Shown: one piece after another, positions 1 through 13,960 of the stretch
How the letters are laid out: every line of letters begins with the position of its first letter
How positions within the stretch are numbered: position 1 is the stretch's first letter
DNA from: Kappaphycus alvarezii
Taxonomy: Eukaryota > Rhodophyta > Florideophyceae > Gigartinales > Solieriaceae
Assembly: GCA_002205965.3 (NCBI GenBank)
Contig: NADL03000590.1
Location: 1,059,001 to 1,123,000 of the forward strand
Reading direction: 5' to 3'
DNA: 64,000 nucleotides
The notes under the pieces: model-generated
The model's input: the letters and a program-made list of their open reading frames with translations, nothing else
Told to the model about the DNA's origin: nothing
Database searches by the model: none
Translations under genes and position numbers: made by a program

Positions 1-332
1 CGTGTGCAGACCGGAACGAGATATACTTGCCGCAGTCGTTGATAAATTGTCTCGAACAGGTGGACAGGGCGAAAAGTGCATTGAGAGCAAATGGGAAAAA
101 TTTTCACAGGATATGTGGGGACGGATCCGTGTCAGTGGGCAGGAGGAGCGAGTCATGCACCATCTGGGCCTGTGATTGCATTTTGGCGCCATCGGCTATT
201 TCAGCAGCGCCAGCGCTTGTATCTGAACTTGTAATTGTTGTGCAGACTTCCTATTCTCGTAGTATCAACGCGGAAAAAGGGTTAGACAAGTAGAAGAGTG
301 TAAAATTAAATTATTATCGTTGCCGTTTGTCG

Positions 333-779
333 TGACACAGTCAGGAGCTCAAGGCCTCTGCGACGTGTGGCTTCCTGAGAATTGCAGTTGCTCCACTAGG
401 ATGTTTTTTCTCGGGTGAAGCTTGGTTATTTTTGTCTTTTCTGTTTTCTACCCCCCTGCCGGGAACAGGAACATTTCATAGATTAAGTAAACCATTGGTG
501 CCAAATCTGAGCACTTCCGCCGGCCCCCTCAAACCTCTGTTCTCTGCAGTACTCCATAACTTACCAGTCCAAAAATAAATACCAGCCATACATTTCCAAC
601 ACCCAGGAAAAGCGGCAAAATTCAACGCTATCAATCAGGAATCTTGTCCGACCATTCATCCTAGACGGTTTAAGTATGATTCTATTACTAATCATAAACG
701 TATATTAGAACAAAATGATTAAAAAATGTACCAGGATCAAATCAGACTTACTTCGCGAGAACTGTGATATTCCTTCGCA
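333..779 (-). repeat. Left LTR of copia-1 (3' LTR in element orientation)
   Basis: Starts TGACACAGTC and ends near TTCGCA. It aligns over its whole length with 6447-6936, for example the shared stretches CGACGTGTGGCTTCCT and CCATTGGTGCCAAAT. The alignment has many substitutions and small indels, so the exact edges are approximate. Confidence 0.8.
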
Positions 780-1021
780 ATGTCATTCGGCCTCCTCCAA
801 ATTCGAACGAAGTCTCTGCTGTGTCCAATAAGTAATCTAGTCAAGGCGATCTACCAATGTGTTGGACGGGAGCACGGTCTTGCTTTTGAGCAGGAGGTGC
901 TCTAGCGCTTGGTTTGGTTTCTCTTCATAAACTGATCAACCTGGTTCTGCTCGATTGGGATCCAATAGACCTCAGTGATCTCCCGATGATCATAGTACTG
1001 GCGCACAACACGCAAGTAGAT

Positions 1022-1713
1022 CTACAACATTTTCTCTTCTGCAGAGTTTAGAGACACCAAACTTTCGTAGAGGCTGCGAAAGTCTGTGTAAAGGACAGTT
1101 GGAATGCCAACTACTGTTATATCATTGATATAGGGACGAATAGTCGTTGTCACGTCGAAACCATGAGCCATTGTCAGTAGTTCCGCACCAAGGACACTCA
1201 GGTCCACCCGTTTGAACTTCGTGCTCCCGTAATGAATGTTATTCGCAGAACCAGCGTTTTCCATGAGAAACATACCAAGACCAAGCTTTGATGAAATATC
1301 AGGGATAGTTCCAAACCATACATCCATAAATATCGGAACTCAAATATCATCTTTTTCCAAAGGTATGTAATACATGTTACGAGATGGATCGCTCATGCAA
1401 CGAGTGATATGGCGATTCAGGAACTTTCCGACTTCTCATCCGGGCCATTTATATGGAACACGACGTAGAAACACTAAGTAAGCTCTGATCTGTGTACTGC
1501 CGCGATGTAAGCACCGATTGCGCTCTGGACGGCATATTCACTTTTATCTACGTTATTCTTATTGATGGGTCTGGAACGACTAACATATGGTGCTTTATAA
1601 AGCCTGTATACCCTAGTTTGCAACGAATATTCGCCCCATTGAACCTTTTGCTGCATTTTCCAGTAATAACTGCGCCGGATAGCACTGGAAGGCCATTGGA
1701 ACCATTGATTCAA
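1022..1713 (-). pseudogene. copia-1 RNase H remnant
   Basis: The minus-strand frame 1327-1022 reads like the RNase H region of copia polyproteins: a GMFLMENAGSAN segment followed by HYGSTKFKR, then a TDFRSLYESL stretch typical of the last RNase H motif in this clade. The piece at 1713-1474 continues the same domain upstream in another frame. Frames are interrupted, so no functional protein is made. Confidence 0.7.
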
Positions 1714-1726
1714 ACTAAATGAATGA

Positions 1727-2299
1727 TTAATTTACAGCATTGACCGTGCCATCTGTCTGCAGGCATGTCAACCCTCGCGGTTTAATGTTTGAAGAATCAA
1801 TTGAGAAATCCTGCAACGTGCACAGGAAACACATGCCACGGGTTGACAGATCCATGCCGAGGTGTAACTTGTGATGAGAAAGATAAGTCTGATGCCAGTA
1901 GATTCCTGCCTCTGGCAGACCGTAAAGTGGAAGATTCACTCAGAGGAGAACTTCATGCAACCCAGTAACTTCTATGGGCGAATAAATACAGGAAGTTGTA
2001 AAGGGATACGTGACTGAGTATAAGCCTGGGAGATATAGCGTGTAAAGAAACTCAGGCGGAATCTGTAGCACATAATGTGAGTAGTAGTCAGACAGAGGCA
2101 CATTGAACGGTCGGGGCATGAGTAGGAAGGCCGCTTTTTTGTCTCTAAATGCTTGCACAACCAACCAACCGGGATTATTTAAAGGAATCAGGGCGACCCT
2201 TATTTTTGATCTCATCAAATAATCTGCTCCCATAGATACGATAGCCGGTAGCTTGTGATTGAGGAACAGGTGTGATGCCCCACCCTTTAAACTAGGCAA
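1727..2299 (-). pseudogene. copia-1 reverse transcriptase remnant
   Basis: Minus-strand frames carry YISQAYTQS (the RT palm segment that includes the first catalytic Asp position in copia, here DISQAY changed to YISQAY) and, downstream, PLYGLPEAGIYWHQTYL, which corresponds to the conserved LYGLPEAG..W box. The two pieces lie in different frames. The YVDD box was not found. Non-functional relic. Confidence 0.75.
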
Positions 2300-3314
2300 T
2301 CGAACTCTTTATTACATGAAGCACCGAAACGTACATTTTCCGCGACTTTTGGCAGACGGCGGATACGTTCCGTGAAATTTTCTGCAGGAAGGTTAGGATT
2401 CTTTTCATTCAGAAGCGGGGTGTCTAGGGATCGTAGAGACGTAATGAAGGCATGAAATGTGGGATATTAGTTAGGCAAGTTGTTGGAGCCCTTACGATTG
2501 ATGCGGCTGTAGTGCCATATGAGATCACAATACAGTGTGGACAGGAAGTGATACGCGTGGGTGATAAAAATATGAGATCATTTTTCGATGCTTACATCAT
2601 TAGCCATTACTGTACGGACTGAAAGATTAGACCAACCAGACCCCCTGATGGACCCGAGTCCTGTATCAGATTTGGACCCAGGGGACCCTGCTAACTGGAC
2701 CAAGTGTCCCGTACACTAATTCATAATCACTAACTAGGATCCAAGTACTCCCTTCTGGGCCTCACAATAACTTTAGGAGTAGATAAGCAGTTAATTTTAC
2801 ATCAACTAGACGTAGCCGCAAAGCTGTCTGACGAGTACTTATAGTTACCTCCTTGAGCCCACGACCCTTAACTAAGGAAGCATCCTGGTGCTAGCTCTGA
2901 ATCTAGCTCCCAACTCTTGTTACTTTGAGCGCTTTTTCCTCTCAAGCGAGACACCTTTGGCTTTTTACTGGTTTATTTCGCTCGTATGTGTCCCTTTTAA
3001 CGTGTTCTTTCTTCGGGATTGCGCGTTACCGATTTATTTTCATTCGCCCTTTTCTTTTACTCTGTTTATTTGTTTCAGGCTTCTGTCGCCCCCTGGCGCT
3101 TAAGTGATTCAGCATCTACACACAAGTGGTATCACTTGCTTAGTATAGACAGAGATACTACACCCATCGAACACTGGCTCTTACAGACATGTGCCTTGCC
3201 TTAGTACGTCTTCTGACATCCCCACACGAAGACCAGCTTCGGCCTTAATCTGCATTCTTTAACCACTTCAGATCTAATAATCGGATCCTCTGGGCCTTTG
3301 GAACTGGTCTGGTT

Positions 3315-4018
3315 TTACAACCCAGAGAAGGAGTGAGCTTCAGCCACTCGAGGACTCTCAAGACTCTCCCACCCCGTCCGTTTTCTCCGCTTGCAGGCAC
3401 ACATTTTCGTTGAGTCGGTCTCTAAATGCCTGACAGAGCTACTGCAACTCAAGTTGCTGAAAGGGAGAGCAGGTGCCGAGCCGGTGGTGTCGTGAAGCGT
3501 GCTTCTAGCCTTCTTTATAGCCAAAGGGCTGCGCTCTGAAGAGCACCCGAGAAGCTTTTGGACACACTGCACTAAGAAGCGTTTGATGACAGCGACGAAA
3601 GTGCCACAAAGCTTCGTGAGATCATAGAGAAGTAGCAATATACATGTCTCACCATCAAGTCCTAAAATCCTGAACTGTCCTTCCCATTTGTTAGTCTTCG
3701 AGCGATAGACATGTACAGGCGACGCCAGCGTCGTGCGGTGTACATCGATAGTTTCAAGCCCGTTCCTTGCGTGGAGGGCATCTGTCACTTTTCGCTTCGC
3801 AGACAACTTTGAAATCTCTTCGGTTGCTTCCCGTAGGGCGACAGCTCGTTGATACATACAGTGGGAGGTTCGTTGGTGACGTAAAGAAGAGACAGAGCAC
3901 CATACACCAAAAGGATGAGCAGGAGCCCTCTTGGGTCTAAGGAATCGCTTACTGCCTTTACTGCGGATTGGAGCGCGGTCTCTTTGTACATTTCAGGAGC
4001 TCCGCTAGTGATTATCAT
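3315..4018 (-). pseudogene. copia-1 integrase C-terminal remnant
   Basis: The frame 3857-3315 has the pattern of the copia integrase tail: a region rich in A, E and K, then RNGLETID, SPVHVYR, then KWEGQFRILGLDGET, which matches the GPF.vl...G.t fold after the catalytic core. The piece 4018-3785 reads the preceding linker. No intact catalytic DDE triad is visible. Relic. Confidence 0.6.
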
Positions 4019-4413
4019 TAATTACCTGCGTATACGTTCGTGATAACGTTCAAAGCTGGTCGTGGAGTTGGGTGAATCCACAGGGATGGGTCTGTCTCCA
4101 CCTTAATGAGGTCAACATTAGACTTGAATGGTTCGGCAGTAAATTTCTTTCCTGCATCGCGGGCGATAGCTTTCGGAGGGCCTAGGTGCTTGTTGATCCA
4201 AAAAATGTCGAAATGTTGTCTATAGTGATTCTGCAGACACTTTTCTTAAGTATTTAGCGGCTTGGTAAATTGTCGAATCATCGAAAACGTGATAAACTGG
4301 TTTCCATCGATGTAGAAGTTGTCCTCATAGACGGCAAGGTTGAAATAACTGTCCGTTCGGAGGTTAAACTTGAACCAGCGAGATTTCTAAGTGTGAAATT
4401 GGCAGTTTTTACT

Positions 4414-4782
4414 CTAGTGGACGATCTTGTTCAGCATTTTTCGATTTATTCTGTCTACCGTACCTACATATGAAAGTGTAAGCAAATTGCAGAGTTTTTT
4501 AACCGAAGGGTGAACAAAACGTCTGTGCAGGTGCCTTAGTTCGGTTTTGGCGAACAAGCACTGAATAATACGGTTAAAGATCACATAAAGGTGTCCATAG
4601 GTTCGTTGCACATTAATATACTTCCCTGAAGCTTTATATGTCAGCCTATTGGTGAGATTTTTGAATGAAACTCCGAGTTTTTCCATGTCATCCAAGCAAA
4701 GGAGAATCGTGACGTCTGCATCCACAGAGTGAATGTAAAATGTGAGTATCAAGTTACCCATAGGAATATCAATTCGAGCCAA
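4414..4782 (-). pseudogene. copia-1 protease/GAG-pre-integrase remnant
   Basis: The minus-strand frame begins RIDIPMGNLILTFYIH and continues with ILLCLDDMEKLGV, the post-protease segment of this copia clade. It then has the pre-integrase zinc motif start ELRHLHRRFVHPS. The Cys pair that should follow is not in the same frame. Domain order fits its place between gag (5450-6007) and integrase (3315-4018). Confidence 0.65.
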
Positions 4783-5097
4783 ACCCTCTCATGCAGTAGC
4801 GCTCATACCGAAAAGCACTCTTCCGACCTAAAATCATCTATATTCGGAGTGCTACAAACATTCCTGTAATATCACAAATACTGTATCTCCCCCAAAGCGT
4901 TCCCTTTTGCCGCCCCGGTATCAATCATTACCCCAAAAAAACTTTCTTACAACATCATTTAGGCGCATTATTCTTTCCCGTGAATGAATGAGCAGTTCCT
5001 GCCTCGCAGAGCTGAACAGAAAAGGTTGAAGTACCGGTTATTATTTCCATTGCAAATGTCGAATGGTCTGCCGCTTTTCTTTCAACTGGACCATCGA

Positions 5098-5335
5098 TTT
5101 ATATGAAGTTTTCAGGTATATCCTCAAGTTCGGGGACCAGCAGCTCTTCGTCGCTATCCGTCTTGGAATCTCCAATTTCGGCGAAGAACTGGCGGATGAC
5201 CTCATTATTCTTTAAAGCTGCCATGCGGTCATACGTATTGTGCTTAGTAGACCGGCATCCAACTTTACCGCACACGTAGCAGGACTTATTTTCCTCAAAT
5301 CGTGGTTCTCAATGGTAGCGGCGGTCGGTGAAAAA
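5098..5335 (-). pseudogene. copia-1 gag zinc knuckle remnant
   Basis: Reading the minus strand from about 5330 gives KSCYVCGKVGCRSTKHNT, a CX2C...H knuckle of the type that ends copia Gag, followed by an acidic stretch (SDEELLVPELED). The same CYVCGK knuckle occurs in the young copia at 46234-47019. The frame is open for about 70 codons and then stops. Confidence 0.65.
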
Positions 5336-5449
5336 GGCACTAGACCCATCAAAGGACACGAAGTTGCCAGGTGGTTTGACGGTATTTACTGACGCATTGA
5401 GGTCGGTGATGATGCCCGGAACCCTTTCAGACGGCGTCTGGTATGCAAG

Positions 5450-6007
5450 TCAGCACCCTTCCACGTCTTTAACCGCATTGAGCAGTTTATCACGTATAAT
5501 TGTGTCATTGTAATATGCAGTTGATAATGAAGCCTGAATTTCAGAAAAAAAAGAGACGAACAGATAAAGGCACGCTGAGGGATCCTTCAAAGGTTTTTTA
5601 TTCATCACAGATTGAAAATAAATGCTTGCACATTCGCACGAAAGCTTTTTGGCACGTCCCGGAGTCTTAAAAAGATCTCTTACCGCTGATAAAAGTTGCT
5701 CAGGTTTGAATCCCTTCCCTCTGTAATTATCGAAATAGAACTGCCTTGCAGAGTCACACAACATGATAGAGAAAATTTTGACTCTTTCATTCCCAAACAC
5801 ATTCACTTGTTCACAGAGCTCACAAAGTATGCCAGGCTTTCGATCGAAGTCGTCCGTTGTATATCCATTGTACCTTTCAACATTGCTGTGGTACGCCTTG
5901 AAAAGGCTAGGTAGACTTCTACTCCTGGAACGCATCTCATCACTATTCATACCCAGCTGAGCATCGCGAGTGACCTCATTCTTCGCGGAGCTGTTTCCAG
6001 CATTCAC
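5450..6007 (-). pseudogene. copia-1 Gag capsid remnant
   Basis: A 185-codon minus-strand frame resembles the copia capsid region: KAYHSNVERYNGY, DDFDRK, LCDSARQFYFDNY and a C-terminal IIRDKLLNAVKDVEGC, a Gag phrase of this clade. It is the longest open stretch left in the element. Upstream pieces toward 6310 are in other frames. No evidence of current function. Confidence 0.65.
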
Positions 6008-6446
6008 ATTAATAGAGTGCCGATTTCTGTCGCCTTGTCACTCGAGCGGTGTTTAGAGACGATCTAAGTGATCCGTTTGCTAAAGAGCTTCCTCTGAACT
6101 ATTCCTGCAAAGAGACTCAGCAATGTATACGTCGCGACCATTGGGGTCGTACACGCAATTGGCGATGATCTCTAAAATTACTGCGGAGAGCAGGTCTGAG
6201 AGCGGCGAAGTCTTCTTCGTTGAAACAGCGAAATTTATCGGCGAAGAACTCGAAATGACAATCGTTCTGCGAAACATTAGCGCAATACATGTTGAACGAG
6301 TACTTCGCAAAGTCTTCTTTGTAATTTCGGGAGGCCTCGGGTGGAAGTACGGGATGAAATCCCTCTTATATTTCTTCTGGAGGAATATGATCTAGGTCGT
6401 CGGCCATCGTCTTTTCTGATCTGCGATGGGAGACAGATAAATATCG

Positions 6447-6936
6447 TGACACAGTCGGGATCTGGAGGCCTATACGACGTGTGGCTTCCTAGTATTTGCA
6501 GTTGCTCCCTCAAGATGTTGTTGTTCAGTTGAGTCTTTGTTGTTTTTGCTTTCACTGTGTTCTGCCCCTCTCACTGCCGGGAACTGGCACCTGGTGTAGC
6601 TCAAATAAGCCATTGGTGCCAAATTTGAAAACTTCCGCCAGCTCCATCAAACCTTAGTTCTCTGCACTACTCCATAACTTACCAGTTCAAAATACATGCA
6701 AACCATTCATTTCCAGCACCAGTATCAAGCGAAAAAATTCAACCTTATCACTCAGGGGCCCGGTCTGGTCCTCCATCCGTAGACCTTTTTAAGCATGATG
6801 ATAGATAGTAGAACAAATCAAATCGAGATGATACACATAAATTAATATTCAAAAACGTATATCAGAACAAAGTAATAAAAAAGGGTATCCGGATCAAATC
6901 TGACTTACTACGAGAGAACTGTGACGTTCATTTGCA
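6447..6936 (-). repeat. Right LTR of copia-1 (5' LTR in element orientation)
   Basis: Direct-repeat partner of 333-779, starting TGACACAGTC and ending near TTTGCA. It is about 40 bp longer than the left copy because of small indels. The flanks 328-332 and 6937-6941 do not match, so the target duplication has decayed or the edges are a few bases off. Confidence 0.8.
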
Positions 6937-9900
6937 ATGAAACGTTTTACTGTCTGTTGAAAACGAACTAGCTCCAATCTCTATTCTGAATACTCGGTGA
7001 CAGAATGAGCCAGACTATAACCACACAAAGGATTCAGATAAATTTTAAGGGGCGTTGAAATATTTGTATCCTTGGCCCTACCAAAAGTTTGCCACTTTTG
7101 TCATTCCTCAAAAATAAAACCTTCATTATTCAAACAAACCTGGCTTTCTATCTGGTACATTTACTGTGCAAGTAACAGAAAGCTTGCGGCAACCAAAATA
7201 AAAAGAAAGGGACAGAAAAACGACACAGGTAAACCTTAAAATGCATCTACTGAGAGAGGTATGACATTATGCATGCGCAATTTTAAATATTCTAGTTTTT
7301 GTTTCAAAAATGTGGAGCATTGATTTTTTTTAAGTTAGAAGGAGAAATTACTTAAATATTACGTGAAAATAGACCACATAAACCTCAAGAGAGGCGTAAT
7401 GTGCTGTTTCTGCCTCTGCAATTTAATGCTGGTATCATTTGTGCCTTTATGCTAATCAAGAATTCCGACTTCTGACTCTCCTATCTGTTCATTTTCATGA
7501 TTTTAATTCTTCATATGACCATGCGTTTCTTGTACGTTTCTTTGGTTAACTTATCCATTTAGATCTCTGTTCATGCCACTCATATGGTGAAACGCAGCCG
7601 CTTTGGATAAGTGTAATTATCGAGTATGGATCCAAGATCCCCACGTAATATTTAGTTTAACAGATAGAAAAAATCCATTTCTGGTGCAAATAATAAATTA
7701 TTCTTTAGAAAGGCTTTGCCGGAGAACAGTCATCGCAAGAAATAATAAGTGCTCATTTCTTTTTCAACTCAACCCAGACTCAAAATTGCATCCCTCTATC
7801 ATACGGAATTAATAATATTAAGGACATAGTTTAAGCCCAGACGATGGCTTATTTGCTCTAATTATATACCCTTAGAACAGTTTGCCATGACGACCACTGA
7901 AAAAACAAGAATCTTTTCAATGCACTCTGGCGTGAACCGTTATCTACTCTTCGATGTTCTCAAAAACATAAACATTACCATCAAAAGACGTACTGTTCAA
8001 AACCCATACCTCTATTTACTTGTTCTGTGATAAATTCAATAAATCAAAATATTTTTTGGTGTGCTTCTCTCCAATTTATTTCTCTTAAAATATTGCTAAA
8101 GCACCCATATTTATATTTAACTCATTCGAAGTTGTATATTTTTCATTAGCACAAATGCGATTGGTCTCATTTCAAATGTAAAGAAAATATCAAGTTTTAT
8201 GTACACTAGAATTATTTCCGGGAGTTTTCGGAGAGGGGAAGAATTATTTAACTTGCTGAAATCAGCTAAATTTGAATATTTATGTCTTTGAAATAACATT
8301 TATTTGTGTTCTATATGCAGAAAATGTTGTCAATGGGGATCAGTACATAATTTCAACATTTAATACGGTTTCATTCAAAATATTAACTTCTCATCTTATC
8401 CCAATTTCTTACTGAAAAAGATCGAGAGAAGACTGTTTCGTCCTTCTAAAATGTGTCATTTCTGCAGATTTCTGTCAAAGTTTGATAAACCAAAATATAT
8501 TTTAATTGAAGTACGGGACTCCGCTCCGCTTCGGCTTGTCTCAATTTAAATTCTTAAGTAGAAAACTTATTCAACCTTAATATGCAAAATGAAATGATTC
8601 CGTTTGAATCATATGTGAGTCAAACAGTTACCAGTGAAACTTCTTTACATTGAAAACTTCTGGCTTCAATACAGGGTTTGTGAAATATTAATAATTATAA
8701 TATTTAAAACTAAATGGGTCTCGAAGGTGCGATATATTAGTTTTTAAAGTACTGCTGGACCGCACGATTCCATTTAGATATTTATACAAAGCTTGGAACA
8801 CAGCGAAGTTTGTACTCTCCATTGTCATTTTGAGGTAAGGGGTCGCAAAAACTTCCTGATACTTGTCCGCTTTCAAAGTCTGATCGATAATCATCCACGT
8901 TGAGGGGCCATCTACATATTATAAAAGCGTAGCCACTCGTGAAGAGGCTACAGAGCTTTGGAAAGTCTTTATCTACTTGGTTTTCTTAAATTCATATTAA
9001 TTTGATATCTTGATATTGTCTGAAGAGACTATAAGTCTTAAAACACCTACAAAATTCCTGTCAGTGGATTATCCACCGAAGAACGATTTTTTAGAAAATT
9101 CTAGGCTTTAGTCAATTACTCTCTTGGTTCAGGCTTGTTAGGGAGTAAAAGGTCTTCCAAAAAAGAGTTAATTTACTTGATAGGGCTGTAGAGAGGGTAC
9201 CTCTGTCGAATTACGCCTAGCTATGGGGTTATGAATCATTAAGACAGTGGCTATTGGTATTTACTTAGGTAGCTGTTGAGGAAACAGAAGATACCACGTA
9301 GCATGGAGATAGAAATACCGTTTATTGAGAAATAAGTGGTCCTATTTTTTCTACTAAACTATACAGATGTCATTTTTCGTTTCATTTGTCTCCTTGACGA
9401 TTACAAGCTCATTATTTTGATCTGAATCATGTGCAAAAGTTTTTGAATCGATGAGTAATTCCGTGATGTAGAACAAATATTGTCAAAAGAACAAATATTG
9501 TCAAAAAAATATTTCCAAGTCTTATTTTAGAAATTATGTGGAACAAATTAATTATCCATTCTTCATATAATAGCTTTAGTAATTATATCATGATTTTAAT
9601 GAAAATGTATTTAATATGTTTTTCTTGCTGCGACGGAGTCCCCACTATAAATTTGTGACAAACATTGAAGAATGCAAATGGTACCCAGACCTAACCTTCT
9701 TATAAGTATACAATATCATATATCACCAAATCCCTTCTTTTCATTGGTATCTTTTCCACAAAAAGAGAGACAATTGCGGCCTAATACTCTTATATTCCAC
9801 GAATAGTGGACTTTTTAAAATTCAAATCGGTGAATGAAACATTTATCGGCGATAAATGCCAATCGAACCTCCATTTAACAGATACATAACCATTACAGGA

Positions 9901-12900
9901 CAAGTAATGGACAATAAGATAAAATTTTAGTTAAATATGTAACTTCAACGGAAAAATATGCACCAAAACGCTTATTGCATTCAATTACAACGCTAATTCG
10001 TTACATACCTATGTTAGAGGTGTGCGGCCGATTAGTACTCACATAGACATGATTTGCGTATGTAAACTTGCCTTATGTTTTCATATTGCCAATAAACGCC
10101 GTACTTGCATTTAATTCACTCTTCCATGTTGGATGGACCACCATTACTCGTTTTTACGCAGATATCTGGATTTTTGACCTAAAATTAGGTAATTTTAAAA
10201 TATTTTTGTTTTCTACTTCGAAAAGTCTCAGTGCAAAAATAAAGAAAAAATATGTAGCAGAATTCTGAAGCGTATCATACCATTTAATTTAACATACTTC
10301 GTTCACCCTTTGTTTGTACGTTACATATAGAGATACAAATACATCAAAGAAGTGCGCATAAATAAATAAAGACAGCTTTGCACGTCAATTATTCGAGGCT
10401 AACAAAAGTATGCGACTCTAAATTGTTTAAATGAGAGGAAAAACGTTTTTATTGCTTAATTCAACGTATTTATTGTAGTAATTTCAGGAGTGTCCAATGT
10501 CAAAGTCTTGTTTTGTACATATTTCTCCCTTAACCGCTAATGCATCCAATCCTTTTCAATCTTACATTAAATTGATTTTTCATTATGGGAATAACTTCAC
10601 TTATTCCTAGTTAGTTTTGCTTGAAATTTATCAGTCGGAATCACTATTTTGAACCGAATTTGAAAGCTAACGTATTTCCTCGCAAAATATTGACACAAAA
10701 GTCTTCTCGGATGTAGGTAAGCAGCATTGGCATTAAAAATCGGTACTTCAACAACGGAGATATTACTCTTTACGAAAAAATATATATGCTATAATATTTT
10801 GGCGATTCACGGCTCGGCAATACAAGCGGGAAGGAATCAAAGCTGCAAAGAAGCATAAATTATACCACTCGCTGTTTCAATTACTCGTTATACTTACCAC
10901 TGGTGAAAAAAATAACTGCATCGCAAGTCAGCTACATAATTAGTGGTATAAATAACTTTTTATATGTATTCAAAGGTAATTAATGGATTTTTAACTGTAA
11001 TATGAATTTGATTGGAGAGCATTTACATATCTTTGAGTAAACGCGAGGTAAATTAAATATTAATTCGATGAAATTTAGAATGGAAATCTTTTTTGGATTG
11101 CGTCTAAAGTGCCAATTTGGGCTCTTAACTACTGTATCTTCTACTATGAAAATCATTCAAGAATATCTATGGGAAAGATATAATTTCTTGGTTGTTTCAA
11201 CAACCCTGTCTAACCGTAATAAAACCAAGAATAAAATACTTTGACCAATACTAAAAGGACACAGTTATTTGACGTCCATTTTAAAATTTTATTATCATTC
11301 TTGTTTCTGCTATTTTGCTATTTAACCTCTGTGGTAATCAGAAACTTATTCTGCAAATCTAAGGCAGAATATTTAGGGCACTCGGGCTAACTTCGATCTC
11401 TCTTTCGATCTAGAATGTCGAAATTTCCTCTAAGAGCAGAATTATTTTTTGGTCATGATGATTTATTACCATATGCGGTCGGAAATAATGTACATGCGTA
11501 CTGTATACACTTATATCTTTAGTAAAGCGAATTCCACAATAGCGATATACGTCTCTTGGAGTTTTCAAATACCTGCACAGGTCCTTCCCATCAAAATTAC
11601 CGAAAATATGATGCCTTTGATATATTTTTCCCTTATTTTTTCTCCAAATTACATTTCGGACAAGAATAAAAACTCCAATGAATTGTATGGTAGCATACAT
11701 GAAATTCTTCCATTTTTTCAGGCTATATTACTAGCTATTTAGCACCTACATATATATAAATCTGGGTTTGGAGATTCTACGGAACGCCTTCCATCTATTT
11801 CTCAGCCCCAGGAGGCTCCTCACGGAATACCTTAATTTCCAATCCCTGAATATACTACAATATACAGCTCAGTGCTAGAACTGCATCTGTTAACAGAGGT
11901 TTACTGTGATTTTCTGGGCTCCAATGTAGTTGACCGAAAACTAATATCTTTCCTCTGTATCCTGATTCGCAAAGTTGATATTTATCTGCAGCCATTTTAG
12001 TCCTATATGAAAGCGGTCAATTAATTTTGACAGAAAAGGCCTGGATGTCAGTATATAGGACAAAAAATCAGATGGAACTCATGGCAAAGATAATATTCTT
12101 GTAGTTTGAGATAATTCTTGTAAATAAGGTTATCTGTCTCAACAATTTTCCGCATTTCGCACACCAAGTTACAGCGATCGGTTTCCGAAACCAATCCCTG
12201 CACCTTGGTGATATTTTTGCCCTTCTTTCTACCCAAGGAATCCTCTTTATCAATTTTGCTTTTGGTAATTATTGGTATAGTAGCATGTGATCTCGATACA
12301 TCAGGCTCTCTTCGTTTTCATGAGCAAGCATCTATACATCACTCATGGTAGCAGTTCGGAGTGTATGCAAATGATCTCCGTTTTCGTGTTTTTACGTTTC
12401 AATTTCCTCCTAAAATCATTGAACTCTTTGTTTTTTAATATTGCTTCATCCATGCAAAATAATTGATCAAAACAGAAAGTTCAGAGAGAAATAGTACGGT
12501 ATAGTTTTAAAGGATAGAAAATCTCGATAAGTAAGGAGTGAGTGAGGACGTGTGTAAACGAAGAATGGAGGTGATTTAAGCTAATTCAGGGAGCTAATTA
12601 GTGATTTTTTTATATAAAAAGGTCAAATGAAACGTCAATAGAATAAAAAAGGATTTCTAAATGAGTAAGTGGGATCGCTGAATCTTGACCGCTTCATTTA
12701 CAACAAATTAGTATGAAATTAACCTTTGACCTAGAATATAAAGCTCTACTCCAGAACAGAATTGCTCAACATATATTTTACAATGTAAATAATTTAACGC
12801 TCAACGAATGATGTAGAAATATGTCACATATTGATCAATGATATTAAAATGAAGAAAGTATTACTGTTCGGTTTTTTCGTGCAATTTGCCTAAATTTACA

Positions 12901-13960
12901 CACGTCCAACTTCTTTCAACTTCCTTTTACTGAGTAAGAAACTGTTGCCTAAACTACAAAAGTTTTTGTTTTGAATTTAATTTCGTTTTATCATAGAGCG
13001 TTATATTCTCTGCGGGATTCTCCCATTGTAGTTTACCATTATTTGACTATACCTCATGCTTATAATTTATTTAAATAGATTTATTATTGGCACAAAAAGT
13101 GATAGGGTGGAATTTCTGTTGAAGAAGATGAACACCGTTTGGAATTTAGGGTATTTAAATAGAATGTAAATCTAGCAGATTGTTAGTTTTAAAGAAAATT
13201 TAGAAGATTGTTAATTATAAATAAATTATTACCGCTGTAGAATTATGATTAAATTTGAGAAAATGACGGAAATTTCCTTAATGGCCCTGATCAAACAGAT
13301 ATATAGATTAGACAAAAGACAAAAAGTGACCAATTTTATGAAGATTAACAGATAAATCGAATCTAATTCCCAGAATTTTTTGAAAAACTTTTACGACTGA
13401 TAAGGTTGCTTTAGTAATTGTAAACAATGATTTAGGGAAGTCAATCTTTGTGAAGGCCACAAATGGCCCAAAAAATACATTGAACGCCAATTGGAATCGC
13501 AGTTGTGGTAAACTGAAAAAAGATTGCAACATGAAACATAAATGGCCTGGAAAGTATGTATGGTTTTCAGATAATTTTCTACCGGTTTAGGATAATTTAC
13601 AAGTTAAAAACCCCTTCTCGGGTACTGGAAAGGGGAAAATTGGCCTATTTGGGAAAAACTTTTCGGCATAATGTAGGTATTGTCTGATATTTGATGCTAA
13701 ATCGCAACTTAGAACTCCGTTGACCAAAGTAGGCAAATTTGTCTCAATTAAAGGATTATACGTAGGTAAAGGACTAGAGAACGGTCAAATAATTCTCAAG
13801 GACAGTTTGTTTTGATGATTAGATGGAAGGAAAGGGATATAGTTCTTCGAGAATAATATGTAACAATCCTTTACTTAGTTTGCGCTTGATATATGTATGC
13901 AGAGTCAAAATTGCCGACTAAAAACTAACACAGTGTTATTTTTATCTTACTGCAAAAGTA
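6937..13960. other. AT-rich region without recognisable genes
   Basis: About 7 kb of visibly AT-rich DNA. Open frames are short (under 100 codons) and their translations are low-complexity or unlike any family I recognise. I see no splice-consistent exon series, no tandem array, and no LTR pair. It is probably decayed transposon and spacer DNA. Confidence 0.6.

Larger units (their letters stand above)
333..6936 (-). mobile_element. Decayed Ty1/copia LTR retrotransposon (copia-1)
   Basis: Two diverged direct repeats (333-779 and 6447-6936) bracket remnants of a copia polyprotein read on the minus strand in the canonical order gag, zinc knuckle, protease/pre-integrase, integrase, reverse transcriptase, RNase H. 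Every domain is broken by stops and shifts, so the element is dead. The repeats differ at many positions and no target-site duplication is recognisable outside them, which indicates an old insertion. Its zinc knuckle (CYVCGK) and its RT phrase (ISQAYTQS) are shared with the young copia at 42942-48678, so both seem to belong to one clade. Confidence 0.85.
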